NCBI GenBank assembly: GCA_004524425.1
Contig: SDNN01000006.1
Coordinates: forward strand, 1-41,262
DNA: 41,262 bases
Direction: 5' to 3'
Source of the DNA: Promethearchaeota archaeon
Lineage (GTDB): Archaea > Asgardarchaeota > Lokiarchaeia > Sigynarchaeales > SOKP01
This document shows positions 25,747 to 34,027 of the stretch, in pieces (the stretch's first letter is position 1; every line of letters starts with the position of its first letter). Below the pieces are notes generated by a model. That model did not search any database. It saw only the letters and a list, made by a program, of their open reading frames with translations, and was not told the DNA's origin. Position numbers and translations under genes: made by a program.

Positions 25747-26700
25747 TTAAAAGAGATTTTTCAATTCTAGAGCGTCAGGAATGCCATTTCTAGCACCTAA
25801 TTGTTGAATACATTTCCCAGCAATAAAATTACCAACATGTATATTTCTTTTCAAATCTTTAAATCCAAAACTCAGATCTTGAAGGAAACCGCATATAAAT
25901 CCAGCCGAAAAAGCATCTCCTGCTCCAGTAGTATCGACTACATTACTAATTTCTGGTGAAGGAATCAATTCTGAATTATTTTTATCCATGAGAAATGCTC
26001 CCTTTTCACCCATCGTTATGATTATAACCTTAATCCCCAATTCAATTAATATAAGAGCCTTTTCTGCCAGTAAATCTTCGTTTAATTTTTCTTCTTTTAT
26101 CGAGAGCAAGCTCTTGAATTCTCGCTTCGATAAAATAAATATATCTATATTCGCGAGTAAGTTTTTAATCTTTTCCAATCCTTGATCAATAATTAACATT
26201 CCAGGATTCAATATTGTAATCATTTCATTTTTTCTTGCTAGTTCAGCGGCTTTAATAAAAGGATTTAAATTTTTTAAGCTACTTAGAAAAATGATATTTG
26301 AGGATGTTAATTCTTTTTCCATGATATCTTGTTTGGATAAATAATTTGCAGCTCCGCTATGGGCATATATCCTTCTATCTCCTTCTTGATTTAGAGCCAC
26401 ATACGCAGAACCCGTTCCATATTCCTTGGAATACTTTATAAGCGAACAATCTACCATTACTTCATCAAAATCATTCAATATTTTTGAGGCAAAGGTGTCA
26501 TTAAGTCCTAGTTTACCTATAAACGCTGTTTTTAACCCTAGCTTGGCACATGCGTGAGCAGTGTTAGCAGCTGCTCCACCAGACATCAATTTTAATTCGG
26601 ACACAAAAACCTCATCATCATCTAAAGGATGTCTTTCTACTTTAGCAATCATATCCACTAATGCAGCACCTATGCAGATCACATCGAATCTTTTAATCAT
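25747..26700 (-). CDS. PfkB-family carbohydrate/nucleoside kinase
   Basis: A ribokinase-like kinase of 317 residues. The N-terminal substrate motif GGAAANTAHACAKLG and the C-terminal DTTGAGDAFSAG, with catalytic base D262, are both intact. VDMIAKVERHP at the start and GSAYVALNQEGDRR in the lid region are typical. Family members phosphorylate ribose, ketohexoses, KDG, adenosine, inosine or guanosine. Placement 21 bases after purM, in a purB-purM-pfkB run, makes a nucleoside kinase for purine salvage the best guess. This rests on context, not on a specificity residue. The start is ATG. Confidence 0.88.
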   Translation of the reverse strand: MIKRFDVICIGAALVDMIAKVERHPLDDDEVFVSELKLMSGGAAANTAHACAKLGLKTAFIGKLGLNDTFASKILNDFDEVMVDCSLIKYSKEYGTGSAYVALNQEGDRRIYAHSGAANYLSKQDIMEKELTSSNIIFLSSLKNLNPFIKAAELARKNEMITILNPGMLIIDQGLEKIKNLLANIDIFILSKREFKSLLSIKEEKLNEDLLAEKALILIELGIKVIIITMGEKGAFLMDKNNSELIPSPEISNVVDTTGAGDAFSAGFICGFLQDLSFGFKDLKRNIHVGNFIAGKCIQQLGARNGIPDALELKNLF

Positions 26701-26721
26701 TTTATAAATTCCTCCAAAAGT

Positions 26722-27915
26722 TCAATCATAAGTGAATCTGTCATATTCAGAGTTTATTTCAAGTATATTTTTCTTTTTTAAGGGAGATTTTTCACAATGC
26801 CCAATGATTTTAGAATCAATATCATATTTTTTTGATATGTTCATAATTTCTTTAGCCACGTTCTCATTGCAGAGTAGTTCCATTCGATGTCCCATATTAA
26901 AAACTTGAAACATCTCTCTCCATTGGGTTTCCGAGGATTCTTGAATCATTTCAAAAATTTTTGGAGTAGGAAAAAGATCATCTTTTATGTATTTTAAGTT
27001 ATTGCCAAAATTGAGTATTTTTGTCTGTCCCCCGCCAGTATTATGAATGATGCCATGAATATTTTCTCTATGGTGATTTAAAATTTCGATTAATAATGGT
27101 ACGTACGTTCTCGTTGGTGATAATAATGCTTTTCCGACATTTAATTCAGTTCCTTTAATCCTATCTGTTAAACTATATTTTCCAAAAAAAATGTACTTTT
27201 CATCAATGTTCTGGTCATAACATTCAGGGTATTTTTTGTAATATTCATGGGATAAGGTGCCGTGCCTGGCTAAAGTCAATCCATTGCTCCCGATTCCACT
27301 ATTGAACTCTTCTTCATAGGTTGCCTTACCATAGCTCGCTAAGCCAATGATGACATCACTTTTGTCTATTTTGCTAGCATCAATTACCTCGTCTTTTTTC
27401 ATTGAAGTGAAAATAGAGGCATCCACGATGAGTGTTTTAACAAGATCACCCACATCAGCGGTTTCACCACCACACATTATGATTTTCAAGCCCATTTCAG
27501 ACATTTTCTTGCTATAATCAGCAAATTCATGTATAATGGTTGCAATCATTTCCCCAGTGATGAAGATGCTGTTTCTTCCAATGGTATTAGATAAAAACAC
27601 ATCTCCGGTTGCTCCGACGCATAAAATGTCATCAATATTCATCACTAACGCGTCTTTAACTATGCCTTTAAATATAGACATGTCTCCTGTTTCTTTATAA
27701 TACATATAAGCTAAGCTAGCTTTTGTTCCTGCTCCGTCGGAATGAAAGATCGAGCAATAGTTAGGTCGTCCTATAAGATCTTTCACGATTTTACAAAAAG
27801 CTCCGGGAAATAATCCCTTGTCAAGTGATTTAATTGCTTGATGTACCTCTTCTTTTTTGGAGGATACACCCAATTTCGAATAAAGGTTGTTTTTTTCCGA
27901 CATTTCATAAATCAT
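26722..27915 (-). CDS. purM: Phosphoribosylformylglycinamidine cyclo-ligase (AIR synthetase)
   Basis: PurM closes the imidazole ring to form AIR in purine synthesis, using ATP. The 397-residue protein shows GLFPGAFCKIV, HSDGAGTKASLAYMY, GGETADVGD, GIGSNGLTLARHG and HNTGGGQTK, followed by FQVFNMGHRME. It is longer than the approximately 345-residue E. coli enzyme. These long motifs recall the roughly 390-residue PurM type that I associate with Bacteroidetes more than typical archaeal PurM. The ATG at 27915 overlaps the end of purB by 11 bases; an in-frame ATG at 27903 would leave one base between them. Either way translation is coupled. Confidence 0.93.
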   Translation of the reverse strand: MIYEMSEKNNLYSKLGVSSKKEEVHQAIKSLDKGLFPGAFCKIVKDLIGRPNYCSIFHSDGAGTKASLAYMYYKETGDMSIFKGIVKDALVMNIDDILCVGATGDVFLSNTIGRNSIFITGEMIATIIHEFADYSKKMSEMGLKIIMCGGETADVGDLVKTLIVDASIFTSMKKDEVIDASKIDKSDVIIGLASYGKATYEEEFNSGIGSNGLTLARHGTLSHEYYKKYPECYDQNIDEKYIFFGKYSLTDRIKGTELNVGKALLSPTRTYVPLLIEILNHHRENIHGIIHNTGGGQTKILNFGNNLKYIKDDLFPTPKIFEMIQESSETQWREMFQVFNMGHRMELLCNENVAKEIMNISKKYDIDSKIIGHCEKSPLKKKNILEINSEYDRFTYD

Positions 27916-29257
27916 GCTTTTTTTTTATATAATCAATTAAGCCCTGGGTTAAGTCGACCGCCTTACCTAAATATTTTTTAGGATCCAGTAATTCATATAG
28001 CTCTTGTTCTGAGAATTTACTCTTTACATTTTCATTCTCATTCAAAATGTCTTTTAATGATTTATCATATCGTTTTGCCTTTATAACTGCTTCTCTGAGA
28101 ATTTCATGCCCCTCTTGTCTTCCTATTCCCTTTGCCACTAAATTTATCATTATTTTTTCTGCTAAACACGCACCCTTGGTTAAATTCAGGTTCTTCTCGA
28201 TATTCTGTTTATTTAGTTCAAGACCTTCAAGATTTTTTGCTAATTCTTGGATCATAAAATCCAAAAAAATGAAATTTTCGGCAAAAATCACCCGCTCGGA
28301 TGCCGAATTAGTTAGATCTCTTTCATCTTCTAAAATCATGTTATCCAAAGCAGTAATCACGTTTGACTTGAGAACTCTAGCCAAACTACAAATCCTTTCT
28401 GATTTATGAGGATTTCGTTTATGGGGCATAGTAGAACTGCCGACTTGCCCTTTTTTAAAGGGTTCAAACATTTCTGCTATTTCATTCCTTTGCAGGATTC
28501 TAAATTGCCTGGCTATTTTTGCTAACGTTTGCGCGATTAATGAAGTTAATATAATGACTTCGGCATGTCTATCTCTTTGTATGACCTGATTGGATATTAA
28601 GACAGGATTTAGATCTAACTCTTTCATTACTAAATCTTGAATATCAATTCCTTTATCTCCAAAACTGGCCATGGTACCGACTGCTCCTGACATTTTACCA
28701 TATGAAATGCGCTCTAATGTTTCAGAGATCCTGTCCAGATGGCGATCAATTTCATAAGCCCACACACCAAATCTCATTCCATATGTAGTTGGAATCGCGT
28801 GTTGTCCATGAGTCCTTCCAATACATGCTAAGTTTTTATTCTCCTGCATTAATTTCATGAGATTTCTTAAACATTTTTTCAATGAATTACGGATATAGTT
28901 CAAAGCTTCTTTCAATTGTAATGCAATAGCCGTGTCTTCAATGTCGTAGCTTGTTGCACCTAAATGAATGTATTTGCCTGCATCTCCTTCACACTGTTCT
29001 GCTAAAGCTTTTACCATAGCCATTAAATCATGATGGATTTCCTTGTCTATCTGCTTAACTCTCTCTATCTCTACCTTTTTTCTTGCTTTATCAATCTCAT
29101 CTGCGGCATTTTTAGGTATATTTCCTAGTTTGGCATGAATCTTGGCTAATACCGCTTCTATTAGCATCCAATTTTCTAATTTCTTTTCTTCAGTAAATAA
29201 TTCAGCGATCTTTGTTCTATAGCGGGTTTCAATAGGATGAATAAATTTATGAGTCAT
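27905..29257 (-). CDS. purB: Adenylosuccinate lyase
   Basis: PurB removes fumarate from SAICAR and adenylosuccinate in purine synthesis. The fumarase-superfamily signature SSTMPHKRNPHKSE is present, as are the catalytic-His region GRTHGQHAIPTTYG and the ATSYDIEDTA loop. The mainly helical protein has about 450 residues, a normal length. The frame extends to a GTG at 29275, but the ATG at 29257 gives MTHKFIHPIETRY, which matches the usual IHPIDYRY start of archaeal PurB, so I chose it. The gene heads the purB-purM-pfkB run. A hairpin with a T tract lies upstream at 29421-29446 and separates it from the phosphate genes. Confidence 0.96.
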   Translation of the reverse strand: MTHKFIHPIETRYRTKIAELFTEEKKLENWMLIEAVLAKIHAKLGNIPKNAADEIDKARKKVEIERVKQIDKEIHHDLMAMVKALAEQCEGDAGKYIHLGATSYDIEDTAIALQLKEALNYIRNSLKKCLRNLMKLMQENKNLACIGRTHGQHAIPTTYGMRFGVWAYEIDRHLDRISETLERISYGKMSGAVGTMASFGDKGIDIQDLVMKELDLNPVLISNQVIQRDRHAEVIILTSLIAQTLAKIARQFRILQRNEIAEMFEPFKKGQVGSSTMPHKRNPHKSERICSLARVLKSNVITALDNMILEDERDLTNSASERVIFAENFIFLDFMIQELAKNLEGLELNKQNIEKNLNLTKGACLAEKIMINLVAKGIGRQEGHEILREAVIKAKRYDKSLKDILNENENVKSKFSEQELYELLDPKKYLGKAVDLTQGLIDYIKKKHDL

Positions 29258-29420
29258 GGAAATCTTGTTTCTCACACTTAGTTTTTATTATGATAATAAC
29301 TTTCTAAAAAAATAAATTTATTTTATTAGACATTAAATAAATTCTAAAAAGTCAGATTATTTTTAAAAAATTTAATAATTAATATTGGATATTAGTTAAA
29401 ATGCTTTCTTTTACTTTTTG

Positions 29421-29446
29421 AAAAAACAGTATTTATCCTGTTTTTT
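29421..29446 (-). terminator. Hairpin with T tract downstream of the DUF47 gene
   Basis: AAAAAACAG and CTGTTTTTT are exact reverse complements separated by eight bases. Read on the minus strand, the hairpin lies 64 bases after the DUF47 stop codon and ends in a run of T, as in an intrinsic terminator. It is symmetrical, so it could act in either direction. It separates the phosphate cluster from purB. Confidence 0.55.
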
Positions 29447-29509
29447 AGTAAGTCCTATAACTCTGTTTCAATATTTTACATTATTTAGAATATTTTAAAA
29501 AAAAATGAA

Positions 29510-30193
29510 TCAGGACACCTTAGTACTAGTCAAAAGTAAGACAATATAATCTGCAACTACTTCTATTGAATCTGATATTGCTTCTATAATATTCATCGTC
29601 ATTCCTACCGTAAATATCGTGAAGTGATTCACTTTATAATCAGTTAATTGAAGACTTCTCCGTAATTTGATATTTAAGATATCAATTTCATGTTCGAATT
29701 GATTTATTTTTTTAGCATACTCCCTAACTTTTTTTCTTTCTTGCAGCAAATCAATAACAATTTTATCCAAATAATTAGAGGCTTTAACAGTAGATTTCAT
29801 CATGTTGCTAATTATATCTATTGTATCCGAGCTAGATTGCTCCCAAAATTGATTAGATATCGTATCAATTCTCCTTGCTACGCCTGTTGCACAATTAGCA
29901 ACATCGTCCATCCGTTTAATTAAATGTGATAGATCTGCACGGGTACTAGGATTCAACTCTCCTTTTGAAATATCTTGCATGATTTCTCTCCTCATGGTGT
30001 CTGCTTCTCCCTCAAAATTATCTACATTGAGGAAAATCTCATGAGCTTCATTTACGTTTTTGGTTTTTAAAAGGATTTGTATTCCCTTGTCTAATTCCTT
30101 TACACATTTTTGAACTTGTTGAGCATGATCTATTGCTTTTTCTAATACATTTTTGGCAGTCTCTTTTTTAAAATATTCTATTAAGGAACCCAC
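29510..30193 (-). CDS. DUF47/PhoU-like protein, Pit-accessory type
   Basis: The 227-residue all-helical protein matches the DUF47 (TIGR00153) family, which is related to PhoU and is commonly encoded beside Pit phosphate transporters. Visible elements are IEYFKKETAKNVLEKAIDHAQQVQKCV, the EGEADTMRREI helix with acidic and basic residues that could bind metal, and DDVANCATGVARRID. The start is GTG at 30193. It lies 59 bases downstream of the Pit gene, and that gap holds an AT-rich TATA-like stretch (about 30215-30250), so it may also have its own promoter. It probably modulates phosphate uptake. It is clearly different in sequence from the second DUF47-like protein at 31306. Confidence 0.9.
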   Translation of the reverse strand: MGSLIEYFKKETAKNVLEKAIDHAQQVQKCVKELDKGIQILLKTKNVNEAHEIFLNVDNFEGEADTMRREIMQDISKGELNPSTRADLSHLIKRMDDVANCATGVARRIDTISNQFWEQSSSDTIDIISNMMKSTVKASNYLDKIVIDLLQERKKVREYAKKINQFEHEIDILNIKLRRSLQLTDYKVNHFTIFTVGMTMNIIEAISDSIEVVADYIVLLLTSTKVS

Positions 30194-30252
30194 TTCTATT
30201 CACATTAATTACTAATTTTAGATATATAGATGTATATAGTATATATATTTTA

Positions 30253-31281
30253 TTAATACAACCCAAATGATATGAAGCCAAAATAAATCATTCCTGCCAT
30301 TATGGCTGCTATTGGAAAAGTTAAGATCCAAAAACCAGTCATTTTAATTATAGCTTTACTGTCTACTTCCTTATTTTGAGCTAGATTCAGACCAATAATG
30401 CAAAACACAATAACATGACTATGCGATATTGGTAATGATAACATGGTACAAATCATCAATATTATCGCAGATGATAATTGTATAATGAATCCCTCGCTGG
30501 GTCTCGCATCTGTCATTTGTGACGCTAAATTTCTAATTACATAACGGCCAGCGATAAAAATGCCGAAAAATACGAATACTCCGCATAATACTACAAAAAA
30601 ATAGTATTGTGGTAAAGTTAAACTTCCATTGTCTAAAAGCCCATAAAAAATACCGACACACTCTGCCGAATTTGCTCCAACCCAGATTTCTGCGAAAATG
30701 ACGGCAATTAATAACAACCAACTAAAATTTTTTTCAGATTTCTCTATTTGATTTAAACCTTTTAAATTGGACAAATAAAATTTTGCCATTACTTTAAATA
30801 AGATATAAGTTATCAGCAGACCGAACAATGGAGATAAAAACCAACCAAGAACCACGTTTACCAAGACTTCATTATTAAAAGCATTTTGAGTAGTCACCCC
30901 CCCATGAAAAATAGAAAATATAATTACAACACCAAAGATACTTCCAATAGTACTATGAGTAGAACTTAAAGGAATCCCTGCAAAACTTCCAATAATTAAC
31001 CAAATAATGCTGCTTATTAATACAGCTAATAACATGTAGGTGGTATATTTTAATCCCGATCCTAAAATATCTGCTCCTACTGTTTTTCCTACCCCTTGAC
31101 TAAATAATATCATTCCTAGTCCAGCGGCTAATCCTCCTACGATTAACGCCACTCTAAACTTGAGAACATTAGCACCGACCAAGGCGGAGAGTGTTTCGTC
31201 ATTAGCCCCTATTGAAAAGGCTAGTGAAAAGCCCATTATCACTAAAACTATGATCAAAACATAACCTAATTGTGAATTCAT
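30253..31281 (-). CDS. Inorganic phosphate transporter, Pit/PHO4 family
   Basis: The 342-residue integral membrane protein has about ten hydrophobic helices. The duplicated PHO4 signature appears as IGANDETLSALVGA near the N terminus and VGANSAECVG in the second half. GIPLSSTHSTIGSIFG and LPISHSHVIVFCIIG give the paired SH/TH motifs. It is shorter than E. coli PitA (499 residues), as expected for archaeal members lacking the long central loop. It should carry metal-phosphate or phosphate with protons or sodium. It is sandwiched between two DUF47-like genes on the same strand: 24 bases downstream of one and 59 bases upstream of the other, indicating an operon. Confidence 0.94.
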   Translation of the reverse strand: MNSQLGYVLIIVLVIMGFSLAFSIGANDETLSALVGANVLKFRVALIVGGLAAGLGMILFSQGVGKTVGADILGSGLKYTTYMLLAVLISSIIWLIIGSFAGIPLSSTHSTIGSIFGVVIIFSIFHGGVTTQNAFNNEVLVNVVLGWFLSPLFGLLITYILFKVMAKFYLSNLKGLNQIEKSEKNFSWLLLIAVIFAEIWVGANSAECVGIFYGLLDNGSLTLPQYYFFVVLCGVFVFFGIFIAGRYVIRNLASQMTDARPSEGFIIQLSSAIILMICTMLSLPISHSHVIVFCIIGLNLAQNKEVDSKAIIKMTGFWILTFPIAAIMAGMIYFGFISFGLY

Positions 31282-31305
31282 GATTAAGAATCCTTACATA
31301 AAAGT

Positions 31306-31968
31306 TTATTCAAAAATTAGATATTTTGTCGCAAGGAATTGTATGTATTCTGAAAAACTTTTGATATGGTCGGCCAACATCATTATTCCTTCAATCATTT
31401 CTTTTAGATAAAGAAAAGTTCGAGATAAATAATCCATATCATAATTCCAAAGACGTTGTAATAATTGCCATTCTTCTTTTCTCATTTTACGTCTTTCATT
31501 TTTGATATCCTCACATATTTCATGAGATTTGCTTAAATCCGTGCCAATAGACTTTATTGCATCTGTTAAATTATTTGAGATATTTTTTAACGATTTATTG
31601 ATGCTTCTTAGTTGAATTTTAAATTGATTATCTGGAAATAAAACTCTATATAGTAGGAGTTTATTAGCCATAAATTCTCCGATATTTTTAATGTCATTAA
31701 TTTTACTGAAGAGTTTTAACCTATCTGCTTTAGAAAACATTAATTTTGATTTCCAAATCTTATTTTCAAAGGTTTTTTTAATTTCTTCTTCGGTTGTGGT
31801 TTCAATAACATGACTTAGATTTTTTTGAAATTTCTCATAATCTTCTTCAATAAGATATTCAATACCTTCAATTAATTTCATAGTCTGTGCGTTTATAGTT
31901 TCTATAAATTCATGGGTTAATTCATCAATAGTCAGTTTTCTCAATCTTTTTCGGTCTAGCTTGTACAT
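31306..31968 (-). CDS. Second DUF47/PhoU-like protein
   Basis: The 220-residue protein is all-helical and charged, with the length and helix pattern of DUF47. It shows EDYEKFQKNLSHVIETTTEEEIKK, the KINDIKNIGEFMANKLLLYR helix and a C-terminal EMIEGIMMLADHIKS helix. It is more divergent from the family consensus than the copy at 29510, and the acidic metal-binding pattern is less clear. It is the first gene of the phosphate operon, 24 bases upstream of the Pit gene, with an ATG start. I infer a regulatory or accessory role for the transporter, possibly as a heteromer with the other copy. Confidence 0.8.
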   Translation of the reverse strand: MYKLDRKRLRKLTIDELTHEFIETINAQTMKLIEGIEYLIEEDYEKFQKNLSHVIETTTEEEIKKTFENKIWKSKLMFSKADRLKLFSKINDIKNIGEFMANKLLLYRVLFPDNQFKIQLRSINKSLKNISNNLTDAIKSIGTDLSKSHEICEDIKNERRKMRKEEWQLLQRLWNYDMDYLSRTFLYLKEMIEGIMMLADHIKSFSEYIQFLATKYLIFE

Positions 31969-32030
31969 CTCGTTAACCTTTTAGTCATTTTTATTATTAT
32001 CTTAAAGTTTAATTTTGGAAAATATCAAAA

Positions 32031-32040
32031 ATATATATAA
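32031..32040 (-). promoter_or_regulatory. TATA box of the phosphate operon
   Basis: On the minus strand this reads TTATATATAT, about 63-72 bases before the ATG at 31968. Transcription would start near 32008. It lies in the 211-base region divergent from the DUF1922-like gene, with a separate TATA box for that gene at 32111. Confidence 0.4.
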
Positions 32041-32110
32041 AACTTATATTTGCTATAATCTATAGAGATAATTTAAACTTTTTATTTCTATATTGATTAA
32101 TAAATATCTC

Positions 32111-32120
32111 TATATATAAA
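32111..32120 (+). promoter_or_regulatory. TATA box of the DUF1922-like gene
   Basis: TATATATAAA lies 60 bases before the ATG at 32180. With normal archaeal spacing the transcript would begin near 32143, giving a leader of about 37 bases. Confidence 0.45.
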
Positions 32121-32179
32121 ATCAGAAAATCAAGTATCTACATGCTATTTTAACATCTCTCTTTTTTCTTCTTTTTAGA

Positions 32180-32437
32180 ATGCATTTTAAACAAAAATAT
32201 TTCTTTTTTAGATGTTATCATTGTGGAGAATGGTTTTATACTAAAAAAATAATTAAAACTAAGAAATGCTGGAAATGCAATCGCACTTTCCTATTTCGAA
32301 AATCAACAAAATTTTCCAAAAAATGTTCGATGAGAGGGGCTATTGCAATTCTTAAGGAATTAAAGAAGAGAAGGAAGGATGAAGATCTCTCAGAATACAT
32401 GAACGTGTATGATCATCTCATTAAAAAAAAAATGTAG
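32180..32437 (+). CDS. DUF1922-like zinc-ribbon protein
   Basis: The 85-residue basic protein has a single zinc ribbon with C12, C15, C30 and C33 (CxxC-x14-CxxC), followed by a helical, highly charged tail. The pattern FRCYHCGEWFYTKKIIKTKKCWKCN, then KKCSMRGAIAILKELKKR, resembles the archaeal DUF1922 family, in which a ribbon is followed by a short helix. Its function is unknown, but the positive charge suggests RNA or ribosome contact. It starts with ATG and is followed by tldD on the same strand after 144 bases that contain another TATA-like element, so the two need not share a transcript. Confidence 0.82.
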   Translation: MHFKQKYFFFRCYHCGEWFYTKKIIKTKKCWKCNRTFLFRKSTKFSKKCSMRGAIAILKELKKRRKDEDLSEYMNVYDHLIKKKM

Positions 32438-32530
32438 TATTTACGTGATCTAAAAACAATTTGCTAATACTATTTTCTTATCCTTCAATTATTTATGTAA
32501 ATTAAATCCAGCTTTTTTAAAGAATAACAA

Positions 32531-32538
32531 TTTATATC
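32531..32538 (+). promoter_or_regulatory. TATA-like element upstream of tldD
   Basis: TTTATATC, preceded by GAATAACAA, stands about 44-51 bases before the ATG at 32582. The position fits an archaeal promoter for the tldD-tldE pair. Confidence 0.35.
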
Positions 32539-32581
32539 ATTTAGAAATTAAAGATTTTTTTACTACAAATAAGGGAAAAGC

Positions 32582-34027
32582 ATGGCAGAATTAGATACTT
32601 TAAAAGTATTCGATGACCAACTCCTCAAGCAATTAAATCAGCTCGCTGTGAACAAAATAGAGTATTGGGATATCAAATCCGGAATAGGGATTGGTACCCA
32701 CTTGGATTTTACAGACCAGAAGAGTAAAGAGATTTCATCATATGAACTTAGAGAGTGTGGTATCAGAACTTTTACCAATGGAGGGTGGGGCTTTAATGTG
32801 ATCAAAGATTTATCCAAGGAATCCATCAAAAAAGGATTTATTAATGCAATGAAGCTGGCCAGATTATCAGAATCTTTGTGTAAAAATAAATTTAAAATTA
32901 AGGAGCGCAACCCATTAGTTAAGAATTACAAGGGGAAATCAAAAAAAAAAATAGAAGATATCTCCATAGAAGACAAGATTGATCAAGTTAAATATCATGA
33001 AAAGACCGCATGTAATTACTCCTCAGAAGTCAAAAATTCGCATACAATTTACATGGATGGCCATTCCTACAATTTATTTTTAAATTCCTTTGGCAGCCGT
33101 ATTTACCAGGAGTTATCCATATTAAGACTTTATAGCTTAGTATATGCACAAAAAAATGGAATTCTTCAAAGAGCTGTCAATTCAGTTGGAGGATTGGGGG
33201 GATTTGAAATTATTGAAACGGATCAAGCAAATGAATTGAGCGCTAAATCGGCACAAGAAGCAATCGAGTTGCTAGATGCTAAATCTCCCGTAGGTGGAAA
33301 TTTTAGGGTAATAATGGACCCGAAATTTTGTGGTGTTCTAATACATGAGGCCCTAGGGCATGCAGTTGAGGCTGATACAGTTTTAAATAAGGAAAGTATA
33401 CTTGAGGGAAGAATTGGTCAAGTAGTTGCCTCGGAAGAAATAAATATCATTGATGATCCGAGAATGGGGCAGGGCAAGAAATTTAATTTACCTTATGAAT
33501 TATTTGGAAGTTATTTTGTCGATGATGAAGGGATACCTTCACAAAAGACTGTCATAATTGAAAATGGGATTCTTAAATCATACTTGCATGATTTAGAAAC
33601 TTCTTCGAGAATGGGAGTTTCGCCAAATGGACATGGAAGAGCATCTTCAAGTACTTCGAGACCTCAAGTGCGCATGGGAATCACCATACTTGAACCAAAA
33701 GATTGGGAATTAGATGAAATTATAGAGGATACGAAGGAGGGGATTTTATGTGAAGATTTCCAATATGGTTATACGGACCCGACTACGGGTAATTTTCAAT
33801 TTAAATGCAAAATGTCTTATAAAATTGAAAATGGGGAGAAAAAGGATTTAATGAGAGATGTGGCTCTTTCGGGATTAACTTTAGAAGTTCTTAAAAGAAT
33901 CTCTGCTATTGGCAAAAGTATTGGAATAAGTGATGGAATTTGTGGTAAAGGAGGACAAGGAGTTCGTGTATGCGACGGTGGACCATATATTCGTGTTGAA
34001 AATGTTACTGTTGGAGGTTTGAGTTAA
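32582..34027 (+). CDS. tldD: TldD-type metalloprotease subunit
   Basis: TldD is the metal-bearing subunit of the TldD/TldE heterodimeric protease, which degrades unfolded or small peptides and matures some ribosomal peptides in bacteria. The zinc motif HEALGH is present within GVLIHEALGHAVEAD, and a C-terminal cysteine in GICGKGGQ matches the third ligand (Cys454 of E. coli TldD). The 481-residue length is normal. The stop codon is immediately followed by the TTG start of tldE, so the two are co-translated. No peptide precursor gene is visible nearby. The archaeal substrate is unknown. Confidence 0.95.
   Translation: MAELDTLKVFDDQLLKQLNQLAVNKIEYWDIKSGIGIGTHLDFTDQKSKEISSYELRECGIRTFTNGGWGFNVIKDLSKESIKKGFINAMKLARLSESLCKNKFKIKERNPLVKNYKGKSKKKIEDISIEDKIDQVKYHEKTACNYSSEVKNSHTIYMDGHSYNLFLNSFGSRIYQELSILRLYSLVYAQKNGILQRAVNSVGGLGGFEIIETDQANELSAKSAQEAIELLDAKSPVGGNFRVIMDPKFCGVLIHEALGHAVEADTVLNKESILEGRIGQVVASEEINIIDDPRMGQGKKFNLPYELFGSYFVDDEGIPSQKTVIIENGILKSYLHDLETSSRMGVSPNGHGRASSSTSRPQVRMGITILEPKDWELDEIIEDTKEGILCEDFQYGYTDPTTGNFQFKCKMSYKIENGEKKDLMRDVALSGLTLEVLKRISAIGKSIGISDGICGKGGQGVRVCDGGPYIRVENVTVGGLS

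Noticed and set aside
28047..28409. A 120-codon open frame on the plus strand inside purB
   Set aside because: It is antisense to a conserved enzyme, has no recognisable domain, and its composition follows the complementary purB codons.
32438..32581. A peptide precursor for TldD/TldE processing
   Set aside because: No small frame with a leader-like or core-peptide pattern is visible around the protease pair. TldD/TldE are widespread without such peptides.
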